DNA from: an uncultured Eubacteriales bacterium
Lineage (GTDB): Bacteria > Bacillota > Clostridia > Oscillospirales > Acutalibacteraceae
Assembly (NCBI GenBank): GCA_934454125.1
Contig: CAKSFA010000008.1
Coordinates: 4,375 to 68,374, forward strand
DNA length: 64,000 nucleotides
Reading direction: 5' to 3'
The notes beneath the pieces were generated by a model. That model saw only the letters and a list, made by a program, of their open reading frames with translations. It made no database searches and was not told where the DNA came from. The stretch's first letter is position 1. Every line of letters begins with the position of its first letter. Positions 41,695 to 50,304 of the stretch are shown here, piece after piece. The translations under genes and the position numbers were made by a program.

Positions 41695-42666
41695 TTAGCT
41701 GGAGTAAATATCTTCAAAGGTATCGTTTGTTTGATCTGCTTCAGGCTCTTCGTCGGTAGGTTTTGCAAACAGGGCTCTGGCAAATGCCTGCGGGTCAAAC
41801 GGCTGCAAATCTTCAATTTTTTCGCCCACGCCGATGAATTTCACCGGAAGCTGCAGCTCTTCTTCAATGGCCAGCACCACACCGCCCTTTGCCGTGCCGT
41901 CCAGCTTTGTGAGCACAATGCCGGTGATGCCGGCTGCGTTTTTAAATTCACGCGCCTGATTGACGGCGTTCTGCCCCGTTGTTGCATCTAGCACCAGCAA
42001 GACTTCTTTGTTGCAGTCGGGCAGCTCCCGGTCGATGATACGACTGATTTTGGAAAGCTCATCCATCAGGTTCTTTTTGTTGTGCAGCCGACCGGCTGTG
42101 TCACAAATAATAACGTCTGCACCGGTTGATTTGGCTCTTGCAATAGTATCAAATACCACCGAAGCCGGATCGGAACCTTCGTCCCGACTGACCATTTCGA
42201 CCCTGGCACGCTCTGCCCACACGGCAAGCTGTTCGATGGCTGCTGCACGAAACGTATCGGCAGCGCCCAAGATCACCCGTTTGCCGGCGCTGTTCAGGCG
42301 CAGCGCCAGTTTGCCAATGGTTGTTGTTTTGCCCACACCGTTGACGCCGATTACTAATATCATAGACGGTTTTGCATCAAGATGCAACTCCTGCTCGCCT
42401 GAGAGCATTTCGGCCACAACCTCTTGCATCATGCCGGTGATTTGCTGCGGGTCGGTCACGCCCTGCTCTTTGACGCGCGCGCGCAGCGTGGTGCAGATAC
42501 GCTCTGCCGTTAGCATGCCGACATCGCCCATAATGAGCAGCTCCTCCAGCTCTTCAAACAGCGCTTCGTCGATTTTGGTAAACGAGTTGAGCATCGTGCC
42601 GATGGAGCCTGAAATATTGTCTCTTGTTTTTTTCAGCCCTTGCTTGAGTTTTTCAAAAAATCCCAT
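41695..42666 (-). CDS. ftsY: Signal recognition particle receptor FtsY
   Basis: A 323-residue SRP-type GTPase (N and G domains, without the long acidic A domain). G1 'GVNGVGKTTTIGKLALRL', 'DTFRAAAIEQL', 'DTAGRLHNKKNLMDEL', 'TKLDGTAKGG' and 'FIGVGEKIEDLQPFD' are all present. It receives ribosome-SRP complexes at the membrane. It lies 24 bases after smc, an order conserved in Firmicutes (rnc-smc-ftsY). Confidence 0.97.
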   Translation of the reverse strand: MGFFEKLKQGLKKTRDNISGSIGTMLNSFTKIDEALFEELEELLIMGDVGMLTAERICTTLRARVKEQGVTDPQQITGMMQEVVAEMLSGEQELHLDAKPSMILVIGVNGVGKTTTIGKLALRLNSAGKRVILGAADTFRAAAIEQLAVWAERARVEMVSRDEGSDPASVVFDTIARAKSTGADVIICDTAGRLHNKKNLMDELSKISRIIDRELPDCNKEVLLVLDATTGQNAVNQAREFKNAAGITGIVLTKLDGTAKGGVVLAIEEELQLPVKFIGVGEKIEDLQPFDPQAFARALFAKPTDEEPEADQTNDTFEDIYSS

Positions 42667-42690
42667 GGATACCGCTCCCTTCTGCGTTGG

Positions 42691-45600
42691 TTATAACCCT
42701 AATTTTTCTTCAATTTCTGTTACGTCCAGCTCCAACAATTTGGAGACACCCTGCTCCTGCATCGTCACGCCATACAGCACATCGGCCTCCTCCATGGTGC
42801 CGCGACGGTGGGTAATGGTAACAAACTGCGTGTTTTCGTTCATCTTGCGCAAATAGGAGGCAAAGCGCGTTACGTTTACGTCATCCAATGCAGCTTCGAT
42901 TTCATCCAAGATGCAAAACGGTGGTGGGCTGACCTTCATAATCGCAAAATACAGTGCAATAGCCACCAGCGCTTTTTCTCCGCCGGAAAGCAGCTCGATA
43001 TTTGTCACGATTTTGCCGGGCGGGTGCACCAGGATGCCAATACCGCTTTGCAGCACATTGTCTGGGTCTTGCAGTTCTAAGCTGGCTTTACCGCCGCCAA
43101 ACAGGGTTTGAAACGTTTCTTTGAAATAGGTGTTGATTTGCGCAAACCGCTCCAAAAACAAATCTTTCATTTGATGGGTCAGGTCGTAGATCAATTTACG
43201 CAGTTCTGCGCGCGATTGCTCTACATCTGCAATTTGCGCGGTTAAAAACTGATACCGCTCAGATACCTCTTTATATTCGTCAATGGCTGCAACATTGACC
43301 GTTCCCAACGCCTTGATCTTTGCTTTCAGTTCGCTGAGTCTGCGGCGGCCTTTCTCCGGCTCGGCAATTTCAATCTCAAGTGCCTGTGCTTCGCGTCTGG
43401 TCAGCTCATATTCCTCCCACAGGCGTGTGACGATGCTGTCGTATTCTTTTTGCAGATTGCCTTTGCGTTCCTCCAGGCGGGCAAGCTCGCGCCCCAGATT
43501 TTCGCGGTCGGCAGTGACCTCGCGCTCCCGCACGCGCAGTTGCGCGCACTGTTGCTCAGCCTGCAGGCGTTGTTCGCTCAACTGTTCGATCTGTACTTTG
43601 GCATTGCTTGCCTGGTCGCGCAGGGTCTGCACCTCCTGCTGCAACGCTGCAATCTGCCTGGTCACCAGTTCATTGGCACCGGTCATGGCACGAATTTCAC
43701 GCTGGAGCGTCTCGGTTCTTCGATCATAATCATTCTGGTCACGGCGCAGATCGTCCAGTTCTTTTTGCAGCGCCTCCTGCTCTTTTTCTGCCGTTACGCC
43801 TTCTAGGCGCAGTTCCTGCAACTGTTCTGCAAGCTGGCGGCTTTTTCGGTCGCTTTCCTCGCGGTTGCCGCTGAGCTGAGCCAAGGTGCTTTGCAGCGCT
43901 GTGATATTCCCGGCGGCTTGTCGCAGTTTTTCCGCAGCGTCCTGCTGTGCCTGCCGTTGCTGTGCAATCTGCGCACCGCTTTGCACCTGCTCTGCCTGTA
44001 GGCCGTTGAGCAATGCCTGAATATCACCGCATTGCGCCTGCACGCGCCCCAGCTCTGCCTGTAGCTGCGCCGCTTCCTCTCGCCGGGCATATAGCGTATT
44101 TTTTGCCTGCTCCAGCTCTTGTGCTGCGTGCTGCGTCGTTTGTTCGGCCGCCCGATGCGCTTGCTGCGCCTGCCCACATTGCGTTTGCAGTGCGGCGATT
44201 TGCGCCTTGCTCTGTGTGATATCTGCACTACGGCTGAGCAGGCCTGCGCTGCGCACCTGCGAGCCGCCCGTCATGGAGCCGCCGGCGTTGATGACCTGCC
44301 CATCGAGCGTGACAATGCGGAACCGGTACTGGAATTTACGCGCGATGTCCGTTGCTGCATCGAGTGTTTCTGCAATGACGATGCGCCCCAGCAGCGCGTG
44401 CAGAACAGCACGGTACTCTGCTTTGCACTGGCACAAATCGTCTGCAATGCCTACAAAACCGGCGCAGGCTGGCACGCCGTTTTCTTGCAAGCGGTTTGCT
44501 TTGATGGTAGACAGCGGCAAAAAGGTTGCGCGGCCTTTGTCTTTTTGCTTTAAAAAGAGGATCGCCTGCTTTGCGTCTTGCTCATTGCCCACTACGATGT
44601 GCTGCATCGCAGCGCCCAGCGCCGTTTCAATGGCAACTGCATATTGCTTTGGCACCTCAATCAAGCGAGAAACCGGACCGTGCACGCCGGTTAGGCCGCC
44701 GCTTTCTGCACGGCTCATCACTGCTTTGACCGCATGGTGAAAGCCCTCTAAATTGCTTTCCAGATTTTCCAAAAATTTCAGCCTACGCTCCTGCTCGTTC
44801 AGATCCAGCAGCAGGCGGTCCGCAGTTTGTTTTGCCTGCGTCTCGTTGGCACGGCAAGCGGTTAGCGCCTGCTCTTGCTGTGCAATGGTTTGCGTCATCT
44901 GCGCAAGCGTCTGCTGTAATTCATCAAACATGCGCGCATAATCTGCCTGCGCTTCATGCAGTGTGTGCAGTTGCTGCTGATAGCTTCGCACCTGCTTGGT
45001 ATAGGCATCCTGCTTTTCTGCTTCCCGCTCCATGGCAGAGGCTGCCACTTTTTCCTGAAGCTGCATCTGCGCTGTTTGTTCGGTCAGTTGTTGCAGCGCC
45101 TGCTCGGTTTGCACAATCTGACTGTGAGACTGCTCTGTGCTGCTGCGCATGCCTGCAAGCTGCTGTTGCAGCTCCTGCTGCTTCAAATGGTTTTGCTCCA
45201 CCCGTTGCTGCGCCGCTGCAAGCCGCTCCTGCTGCTGTGCAAGCTGCTGCTCCGCTGTTTTGTGAGACAATGCTGCCGTTTGCAGCTCGCCCTGTATGCG
45301 CGCAATGCTCTGTTCATTGTGGCGCATATCGTTTTGCAAAACCGAGATTTCGCCCTCTTTGCGCACGGCATTTTCTTCTGCCTGCGCCGTTTGCGTGCGA
45401 ATTTGGTCCATTTGCACGGTGCATGCATTTGTGCGGGCAAAGCTCTGCTCAATTTCTGTTTCAATGGCCTGTAGTTGCGCCTGTACCTGAGTCTCCTGAT
45501 TGCGGACAACTGCAATTTTTTCCTCCTGCACGCGCAAATTATTACCAGAATTCTCCAGCGTATGCAACCACAGACCAATCTCAAGCCTACGTTTTTCTTC

Positions 45601-46257
45601 ATACAACTCCAAATACTGCCTGGCCGCTTCTGCCTGCACGCGCAGCGGCTCTACGCGCCCTTCCAGCTCTGCTGCGATGTCCTGCAAGCGCAACAGATTT
45701 TCCTGCGCGTGCAGCAGCTTGCGCTCAGCTTCTTCTTTGCGGTAGCGGTAACGCGAAACACCTGCGGCTTCTTCAAAAATCTCGCGGCGATCTTCAGAAC
45801 GTGCTGAAACAATGCTGTCAATCTTGCCCTGCCCGATGACCGAATACCCGTCTCTGCCCAGACCGGTATCCATGAATAGCTCGTGAATATCTTTTAAGCG
45901 CACCGTGGCATTGTTGATGAGATATTCGCTCTCACCAGAACGGTAATACCGACGTGTAACTGCAACAGAATCGCTGTCAAACGGTAAGGTGCGATTGTGG
46001 TTTTCAATCGTCATCGTCACCTCGGCATAACCATGCGCCCGGCGGCCGGTTGTACCGCTAAACACAATGTCTTCCATCTTGGAGCAACGCAGATTTTTTG
46101 TCGACTGCTCTCCCAAAACCCAACGAATGGCATCGCTGATATTACTCTTGCCGCTGCCATTTGGGCCAACAACCGCAGTAAAACCATGATTAAAATTTAA
46201 TTTTGTTCTGTCCGGAAACGTCTTAAATCCATGAATTTCCAATGCTTTGAGCCGCAA
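42691..46257 (-). CDS. smc: Chromosome partition protein SMC
   Basis: An 1188-residue SMC ATPase, the normal length. N-terminal head with 'VVGPNGSGKSNISDAIRWVL', coiled coil to about 500, a hinge (about 510-650) with 'VINAGGSMTGGSQV', a second coiled coil rich in Gln/Glu/Ala, and the C-terminal head with the signature 'LSGGEKALVAIAL' and 'FCILDEIEAALDDVN'. The start is TTG 46257, preceded by AAGGAGG; the longer frame to 46320 lies inside the radical SAM gene. Its start overlaps the end of that gene by 35 bases. Confidence 0.97.
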   Translation of the reverse strand: MRLKALEIHGFKTFPDRTKLNFNHGFTAVVGPNGSGKSNISDAIRWVLGEQSTKNLRCSKMEDIVFSGTTGRRAHGYAEVTMTIENHNRTLPFDSDSVAVTRRYYRSGESEYLINNATVRLKDIHELFMDTGLGRDGYSVIGQGKIDSIVSARSEDRREIFEEAAGVSRYRYRKEEAERKLLHAQENLLRLQDIAAELEGRVEPLRVQAEAARQYLELYEEKRRLEIGLWLHTLENSGNNLRVQEEKIAVVRNQETQVQAQLQAIETEIEQSFARTNACTVQMDQIRTQTAQAEENAVRKEGEISVLQNDMRHNEQSIARIQGELQTAALSHKTAEQQLAQQQERLAAAQQRVEQNHLKQQELQQQLAGMRSSTEQSHSQIVQTEQALQQLTEQTAQMQLQEKVAASAMEREAEKQDAYTKQVRSYQQQLHTLHEAQADYARMFDELQQTLAQMTQTIAQQEQALTACRANETQAKQTADRLLLDLNEQERRLKFLENLESNLEGFHHAVKAVMSRAESGGLTGVHGPVSRLIEVPKQYAVAIETALGAAMQHIVVGNEQDAKQAILFLKQKDKGRATFLPLSTIKANRLQENGVPACAGFVGIADDLCQCKAEYRAVLHALLGRIVIAETLDAATDIARKFQYRFRIVTLDGQVINAGGSMTGGSQVRSAGLLSRSADITQSKAQIAALQTQCGQAQQAHRAAEQTTQHAAQELEQAKNTLYARREEAAQLQAELGRVQAQCGDIQALLNGLQAEQVQSGAQIAQQRQAQQDAAEKLRQAAGNITALQSTLAQLSGNREESDRKSRQLAEQLQELRLEGVTAEKEQEALQKELDDLRRDQNDYDRRTETLQREIRAMTGANELVTRQIAALQQEVQTLRDQASNAKVQIEQLSEQRLQAEQQCAQLRVREREVTADRENLGRELARLEERKGNLQKEYDSIVTRLWEEYELTRREAQALEIEIAEPEKGRRRLSELKAKIKALGTVNVAAIDEYKEVSERYQFLTAQIADVEQSRAELRKLIYDLTHQMKDLFLERFAQINTYFKETFQTLFGGGKASLELQDPDNVLQSGIGILVHPPGKIVTNIELLSGGEKALVAIALYFAIMKVSPPPFCILDEIEAALDDVNVTRFASYLRKMNENTQFVTITHRRGTMEEADVLYGVTMQEQGVSKLLELDVTEIEEKLGL

Positions 46258-47281
46258 TGGGAGCCTCCTTTCTGCCGAGATACGCCGGCTGGATCTGAAA
46301 TGTGCCGCGGTGTACTGCATTGCATGGTATCACCGTAACACGATAACCCTGTGCTGCAAACCGCTGTAAATTTTCTTTTTTCTGCCCCACGGCTTTCGAA
46401 AGCTCTTTGGGATGCACCGCCACGGTAAAACTGCCGCCCGCTGCAAAGTTCTGGCTAAGCGTTGCCAGCACCGACCGGTAAAAACAGTGACTCTCGCACA
46501 ATTCACGCAATGCCGGATGATATGGCCCTGCCAAGCGTTCCTGCTCCAGCTCCGGGCTAGCATGCAAGCCCAGCCGAATCACCGCGATCTGCCGCTGAGC
46601 AAAAAATGCAAGCAGGTCGCTGCACAGCGCAACGGTTTCTGCCAGCGTGAGCGGAGTATATTGCCCGCTGCGATGCAACTGTGCCAAGTGGGTGCCCGGC
46701 ATCACAACAGTGGGGTAGATACGCACCGTATGCGGTTTGCAGGCCGCAATCTCCTGCGCAGTGTGCCGCGCACCCTGCGGTGTGTCCTGATACAAGCCTG
46801 TCATCATTTGCAGTCCCAGCGAAAAGCCGTGCGCCAAAATCTGTTCACTGGCCTGCCGCACCTGCTGTGCCGTATGCCCGCGGCGGTTTGCCTGCAATAC
46901 GCTGTCTATCATGCTTTGCGCGCCCAGCTCGATTGCAGTCACATGATAATGCTTCAGGCAGTGCAAAATAGAGTCATCAATGGCATCCGGCCTGGTCGAA
47001 ACGCGAATGCCTGTTATGATTCCGCCTGTTACAAACGGCTGTGCCGCCTCTAACAGTGAAACCATATATTGCTCGTTCAACGCTGTAAAGCTCCCGCCAA
47101 AAAAGGCCAGCTCCAGCGTTTTGTCGCTCAAATCACCCTGCGCTGCTGTTTTTATCGCCTGCACAACATCTGCCGGCGTGGGCTGTTTGTGCACACCGGT
47201 GATTTGCGTTTGATTGCAAAAGCTGCATTGGTGCACACAACCGTTGTGCGGCACAAAAACTGCAATATTCCCGTGTTTAAT
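46223..47281 (-). CDS. Elp3/YhcC-like radical SAM protein
   Basis: A radical SAM enzyme with a CX3CX2C cluster motif 'GCVHQCSFCNQ', 'LAFFGGSFTAL', 'ISTRPDAIDDSIL'-like strand and 'AIELGAQSMID', followed by a C-terminal extension. It belongs to the group found between rnc and smc in many Clostridia, related to Elp3; no target is established. The family N-terminus NIAVFVPHNGC is encoded, but the only start upstream of it is ATT at 47281, overlapping the rnc stop, ten bases after GGAG. The first normal start is GTG 47254, which would remove the first strand of the barrel. I prefer ATT, with caution; if GTG is used the gene is 46223..47254. Confidence 0.85.
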   Translation of the reverse strand: MKHGNIAVFVPHNGCVHQCSFCNQTQITGVHKQPTPADVVQAIKTAAQGDLSDKTLELAFFGGSFTALNEQYMVSLLEAAQPFVTGGIITGIRVSTRPDAIDDSILHCLKHYHVTAIELGAQSMIDSVLQANRRGHTAQQVRQASEQILAHGFSLGLQMMTGLYQDTPQGARHTAQEIAACKPHTVRIYPTVVMPGTHLAQLHRSGQYTPLTLAETVALCSDLLAFFAQRQIAVIRLGLHASPELEQERLAGPYHPALRELCESHCFYRSVLATLSQNFAAGGSFTVAVHPKELSKAVGQKKENLQRFAAQGYRVTVIPCNAVHRGTFQIQPAYLGRKEAPIAAQSIGNSWI

Positions 47282-47954
47282 AGCCCATCAGCTCCAATGC
47301 TTCTCTTGCCGCCTGCTGTTCGGCGTCTTTTTTGCTTCTGCCGCCGCCCTTTCCGATCACATTCTGATTCAAATGCACCTCAACGGTAAAGTGTTTGTTG
47401 TGATCCGGCCCGCTCTCTCCTGTTAAAACATAGCTCAAATGCTCCTCCGGATTTTGCTGGATAATCTCCTGCAGCATCGTTTTGTAATCTTTGAACGGCT
47501 TTGGCTTTGGCGTGCGCACAGCCGGCTCGATAAACCGCAAAATGAACGACCGCGCCTGCTCCATGCCGCCATCAATATAGATTGCGGCGATGATGGCCTC
47601 AAACGCATCTGCCAAAATGGAAGGACGGGTATTGCCGCCGGTGTTTTTCTCCCCGTTGCTCAGCAGCAGATACTCCCCCAAACCAAGCTGTTGCGCAAAG
47701 CCGCACAATGCCTTTTCACACACCAGTGAAGCTCTGGTTTTGGTCAAATCACCCTCCGGCATATCGGGGCAATGCTTAAACAAATAATCTGCTGTTACAA
47801 CACCCAGCACAGAATCGCCCAAAAACTCCAGACGCTCGTTGCTTTTGCCCGCCTTTTTGTTTTCATTGGCATAAGACGAATGGGTCAACGCTGTTTTTAA
47901 ATACTGCTTCTCTTGAAACCGATACCCGATTTTTGCTTCGAGTGCCTGAAACAT
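47277..47954 (-). CDS. rnc: Ribonuclease III
   Basis: A 225-residue enzyme that cuts double-stranded RNA in rRNA maturation. The catalytic signature 'ERLEFLGDSVLGVVTADYL' lies near residue 40; 'DAFEAIIAAIYIDGG' supplies the second acidic pair. A dsRNA-binding domain (about 155-223; 'GKGGGRSKKDAEQQAAREAL') ends the protein. ATG 47954 follows AAAGGAG. Between plsX and the radical SAM gene; acpP, often located here, is absent. Confidence 0.97.
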   Translation of the reverse strand: MFQALEAKIGYRFQEKQYLKTALTHSSYANENKKAGKSNERLEFLGDSVLGVVTADYLFKHCPDMPEGDLTKTRASLVCEKALCGFAQQLGLGEYLLLSNGEKNTGGNTRPSILADAFEAIIAAIYIDGGMEQARSFILRFIEPAVRTPKPKPFKDYKTMLQEIIQQNPEEHLSYVLTGESGPDHNKHFTVEVHLNQNVIGKGGGRSKKDAEQQAAREALELMGY

Positions 47955-47986
47955 AAGTGCTGCTCCTTTCTGCTGCAATCGTAGTT

Positions 47987-48985
47987 TTATGATTCTGCCT
48001 GGCCTGCAATGCTCTCTGCAATCAGACCAACCACATTTGCCTGCACATACTGTTTGGTCAACCGCAACGCACTTTTAAATGCACGTGCGTCCGCATTGCC
48101 GTGTGCCTTGAATACCGGTTTTGCCGCGCCCAAAATCGGTGCGCCGCCCACTTCGGTGTAATCAAACAACTTTTTCAGGCGCTTGAGGTCTTTCATCACA
48201 AGCGCTGCTGCCAGCTTGTTCTTTACACTCTGCGTAAACATCGCCTTGATCTGTTTCATCAGCGCCATGGCCGCCCCTTCATACACCTTTAAAATCATAT
48301 TGCCGGTAAAGCCGTCTGCCACCACAACGTCTGCGCCTTCCATCGGCATGGCTCTGCCCTCAACATTGCCCACAAAATTCAGGTCAGACGCTTTTAATAA
48401 CTGATAGGCCTCCACCTGCACCTGCGTACCCTTGTTTTCTTCTCCGCCAATATTGGCAAGACCAACCGTCGGCCGCGAGATGCCCATCACCTTTTCCATA
48501 TAGATGCTGCCCATCATGCCAAACTGCAGCAGCATGCCAGGCCGGCACTCATTGTTTGCGCCGGCATCCAGCAGCATAAAGCGCCCTGTGCTCTTTGGCA
48601 TAATCGGCGCAAACGCCACCCGTTTGATCCCCTTGATGCGCTTGACCAGCAGCGTTGCACCCACCACCAGCGCACCGCTGTTGCCCGCAGAAAGAAATGC
48701 ATCTCCTCTTCCGGCCACCAACAGACGACACCCCTCTGCCATTGAAGAATTTGCCTTGCTTTTAGTAATCTCAGTCGGCTCATCTTCCATCGTCATCACA
48801 GACGGCGCATGGGCAATCTCCATGCGATGCAGCGAAATGCCGTTTTCATCTGCCACACGGCGAATCACTGTTTCATCACCGGTCAACAGAATATCAATGT
48901 CCAGCTCTGTCACTGCTTGCGCGCACGCTTTTAAAATTTCCAGCGGCGCATTGTCACCGCCAAATGCATCTACAATGATTTTCAT
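47987..48985 (-). CDS. plsX: Phosphate acyltransferase PlsX
   Basis: A 332-residue enzyme that makes acyl phosphate from acyl-ACP for phospholipid synthesis. 'MKIIVDAFGGDNAPLEIL' at the N-terminus, 'GDAFLSAGNSGALVVGATLL', 'MLLDAGANNECRPGMLLQFG' and 'DVVVADGFTGNMILK' are characteristic. ATG 48985 is chosen with GAGGGG upstream. It follows trmFO with a two-base gap. Confidence 0.96.
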   Translation of the reverse strand: MKIIVDAFGGDNAPLEILKACAQAVTELDIDILLTGDETVIRRVADENGISLHRMEIAHAPSVMTMEDEPTEITKSKANSSMAEGCRLLVAGRGDAFLSAGNSGALVVGATLLVKRIKGIKRVAFAPIMPKSTGRFMLLDAGANNECRPGMLLQFGMMGSIYMEKVMGISRPTVGLANIGGEENKGTQVQVEAYQLLKASDLNFVGNVEGRAMPMEGADVVVADGFTGNMILKVYEGAAMALMKQIKAMFTQSVKNKLAAALVMKDLKRLKKLFDYTEVGGAPILGAAKPVFKAHGNADARAFKSALRLTKQYVQANVVGLIAESIAGQAES

Positions 48986-48987
48986 TT

Positions 48988-50304
48988 TCAAACCCCTCTC
49001 CCTGATCCCAAACATTGTGTCAAACATGCCAGCGAACGCCGGGCAAGCGCAGCATAACGCTCCTGCTTGCTCCTGATTTGCTCCGGCAATGGCGGCAGAA
49101 TGCCAAAATTGGCACCCATCGGCTGATAATTGGCCGAAACGCTGCCCGCCACATGACGGCTCAGCGCGCCCATCATCGTTTCTGCCGGCAGTTGCAGCGG
49201 TGGCTCTCCCCGGTGCCGGCGCACTGCATTGATACCCGCCAAAATACCCGATGATGCCGACTCCATATACCCCTCAACTCCGGTAATCTGCCCTGCAAAA
49301 AACAGATTTGGCCGTATTTTGCAACTAAAATCCTGGTTGAGTATCCGCGGTGCGTCCAAAAAGGTATTACGGTGCATCACACCAAAGCGCACAAATTCAG
49401 CCCGCTGCAAACCCGGTATCATCGAAAACACCCGCTTTTGCTCCCCGAATTTCAAATTGGTCTGAAAGCCCACCAAATTCAGCAGGCTGCCCGCCTGATC
49501 TTCTCGCCGCAACTGCACCACAGCCCACGGTCTACGGCCGGTTTTCGGGTCTGTCAGCCCCACCGGCTTAAGCGGGCCATACCGAATGGTGTCCTCCCCG
49601 CGCTGTGCCAGCACTTCAATGGGCATGCAACCCTCATACACCTTTGGGTCCGCCACGTCAAATTCCTGCACCGGCGCACGCTCCGCTGCAACCAACTCCC
49701 GGTAAAATGCCTCATACTGCTCCCGATCCATCGGGCAGTTCAGATAGGCATCATCACCGCCCTTATCATAACGCGAAGCCGTAAAGCAGTCTTCCATCAC
49801 CAGGCTCTCTGCCGTTACGATTGGAGCAGCCGCATCAAAAAAACGCAGGCTGCCACCGCAAAACATCTCGATCTGCGCTGCCAGTGCATCGGCCGTCAGC
49901 GGCCCTGTTGCCACCACCGCAATGCCATCGGCAGGCAGAGTCGTTACCTCCTGCGTTACCACCGTAATCTGCGGGTGTGATCTGATGCGCTCGGTCACCA
50001 TGCGGGCAAATTGCACGCGGTCCACCGCCAGTGCACCGCCTGCCGGCACACGACATTGATCGGCACACGCCACCAGCAGCGAAGAAAACCGCCGCATCTC
50101 TTCTTTGAGCAACCCCGCAGCACTTTCCACGCGGTCTGCCTTGAGCGAATTGGAGCACACCAGCTCTGCAAAATCAGGGTTGGTGTGCGCCGGCGAACGC
50201 TTTGCCGGTTTCATTTCATACAGGGTCACTGCCAGACCCCGCCGGGCAATCTGCCAGGCTGCTTCGCAGCCAGCCAGCCCCGCTCCAATCACGGTGATAC
50301 TCAT
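48988..50304 (-). CDS. trmFO: Folate/FAD-dependent tRNA U54 methyltransferase TrmFO
   Basis: A 438-residue flavoprotein that makes ribothymidine at tRNA position 54 from methylene-THF. 'VIGAGLAGCEAAWQIARRG' binds FAD; 'LVCSNSLKADRVESAAGLLKEE' and 'GVEGYMESASSGILAGINA' are the family signatures, with 'HVAGSVSANYQPMGANFGI' near the end. The start overlaps the topA stop by four bases. The topA-trmFO order is common in Firmicutes. Confidence 0.97.
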   Translation of the reverse strand: MSITVIGAGLAGCEAAWQIARRGLAVTLYEMKPAKRSPAHTNPDFAELVCSNSLKADRVESAAGLLKEEMRRFSSLLVACADQCRVPAGGALAVDRVQFARMVTERIRSHPQITVVTQEVTTLPADGIAVVATGPLTADALAAQIEMFCGGSLRFFDAAAPIVTAESLVMEDCFTASRYDKGGDDAYLNCPMDREQYEAFYRELVAAERAPVQEFDVADPKVYEGCMPIEVLAQRGEDTIRYGPLKPVGLTDPKTGRRPWAVVQLRREDQAGSLLNLVGFQTNLKFGEQKRVFSMIPGLQRAEFVRFGVMHRNTFLDAPRILNQDFSCKIRPNLFFAGQITGVEGYMESASSGILAGINAVRRHRGEPPLQLPAETMMGALSRHVAGSVSANYQPMGANFGILPPLPEQIRSKQERYAALARRSLACLTQCLGSGRGV

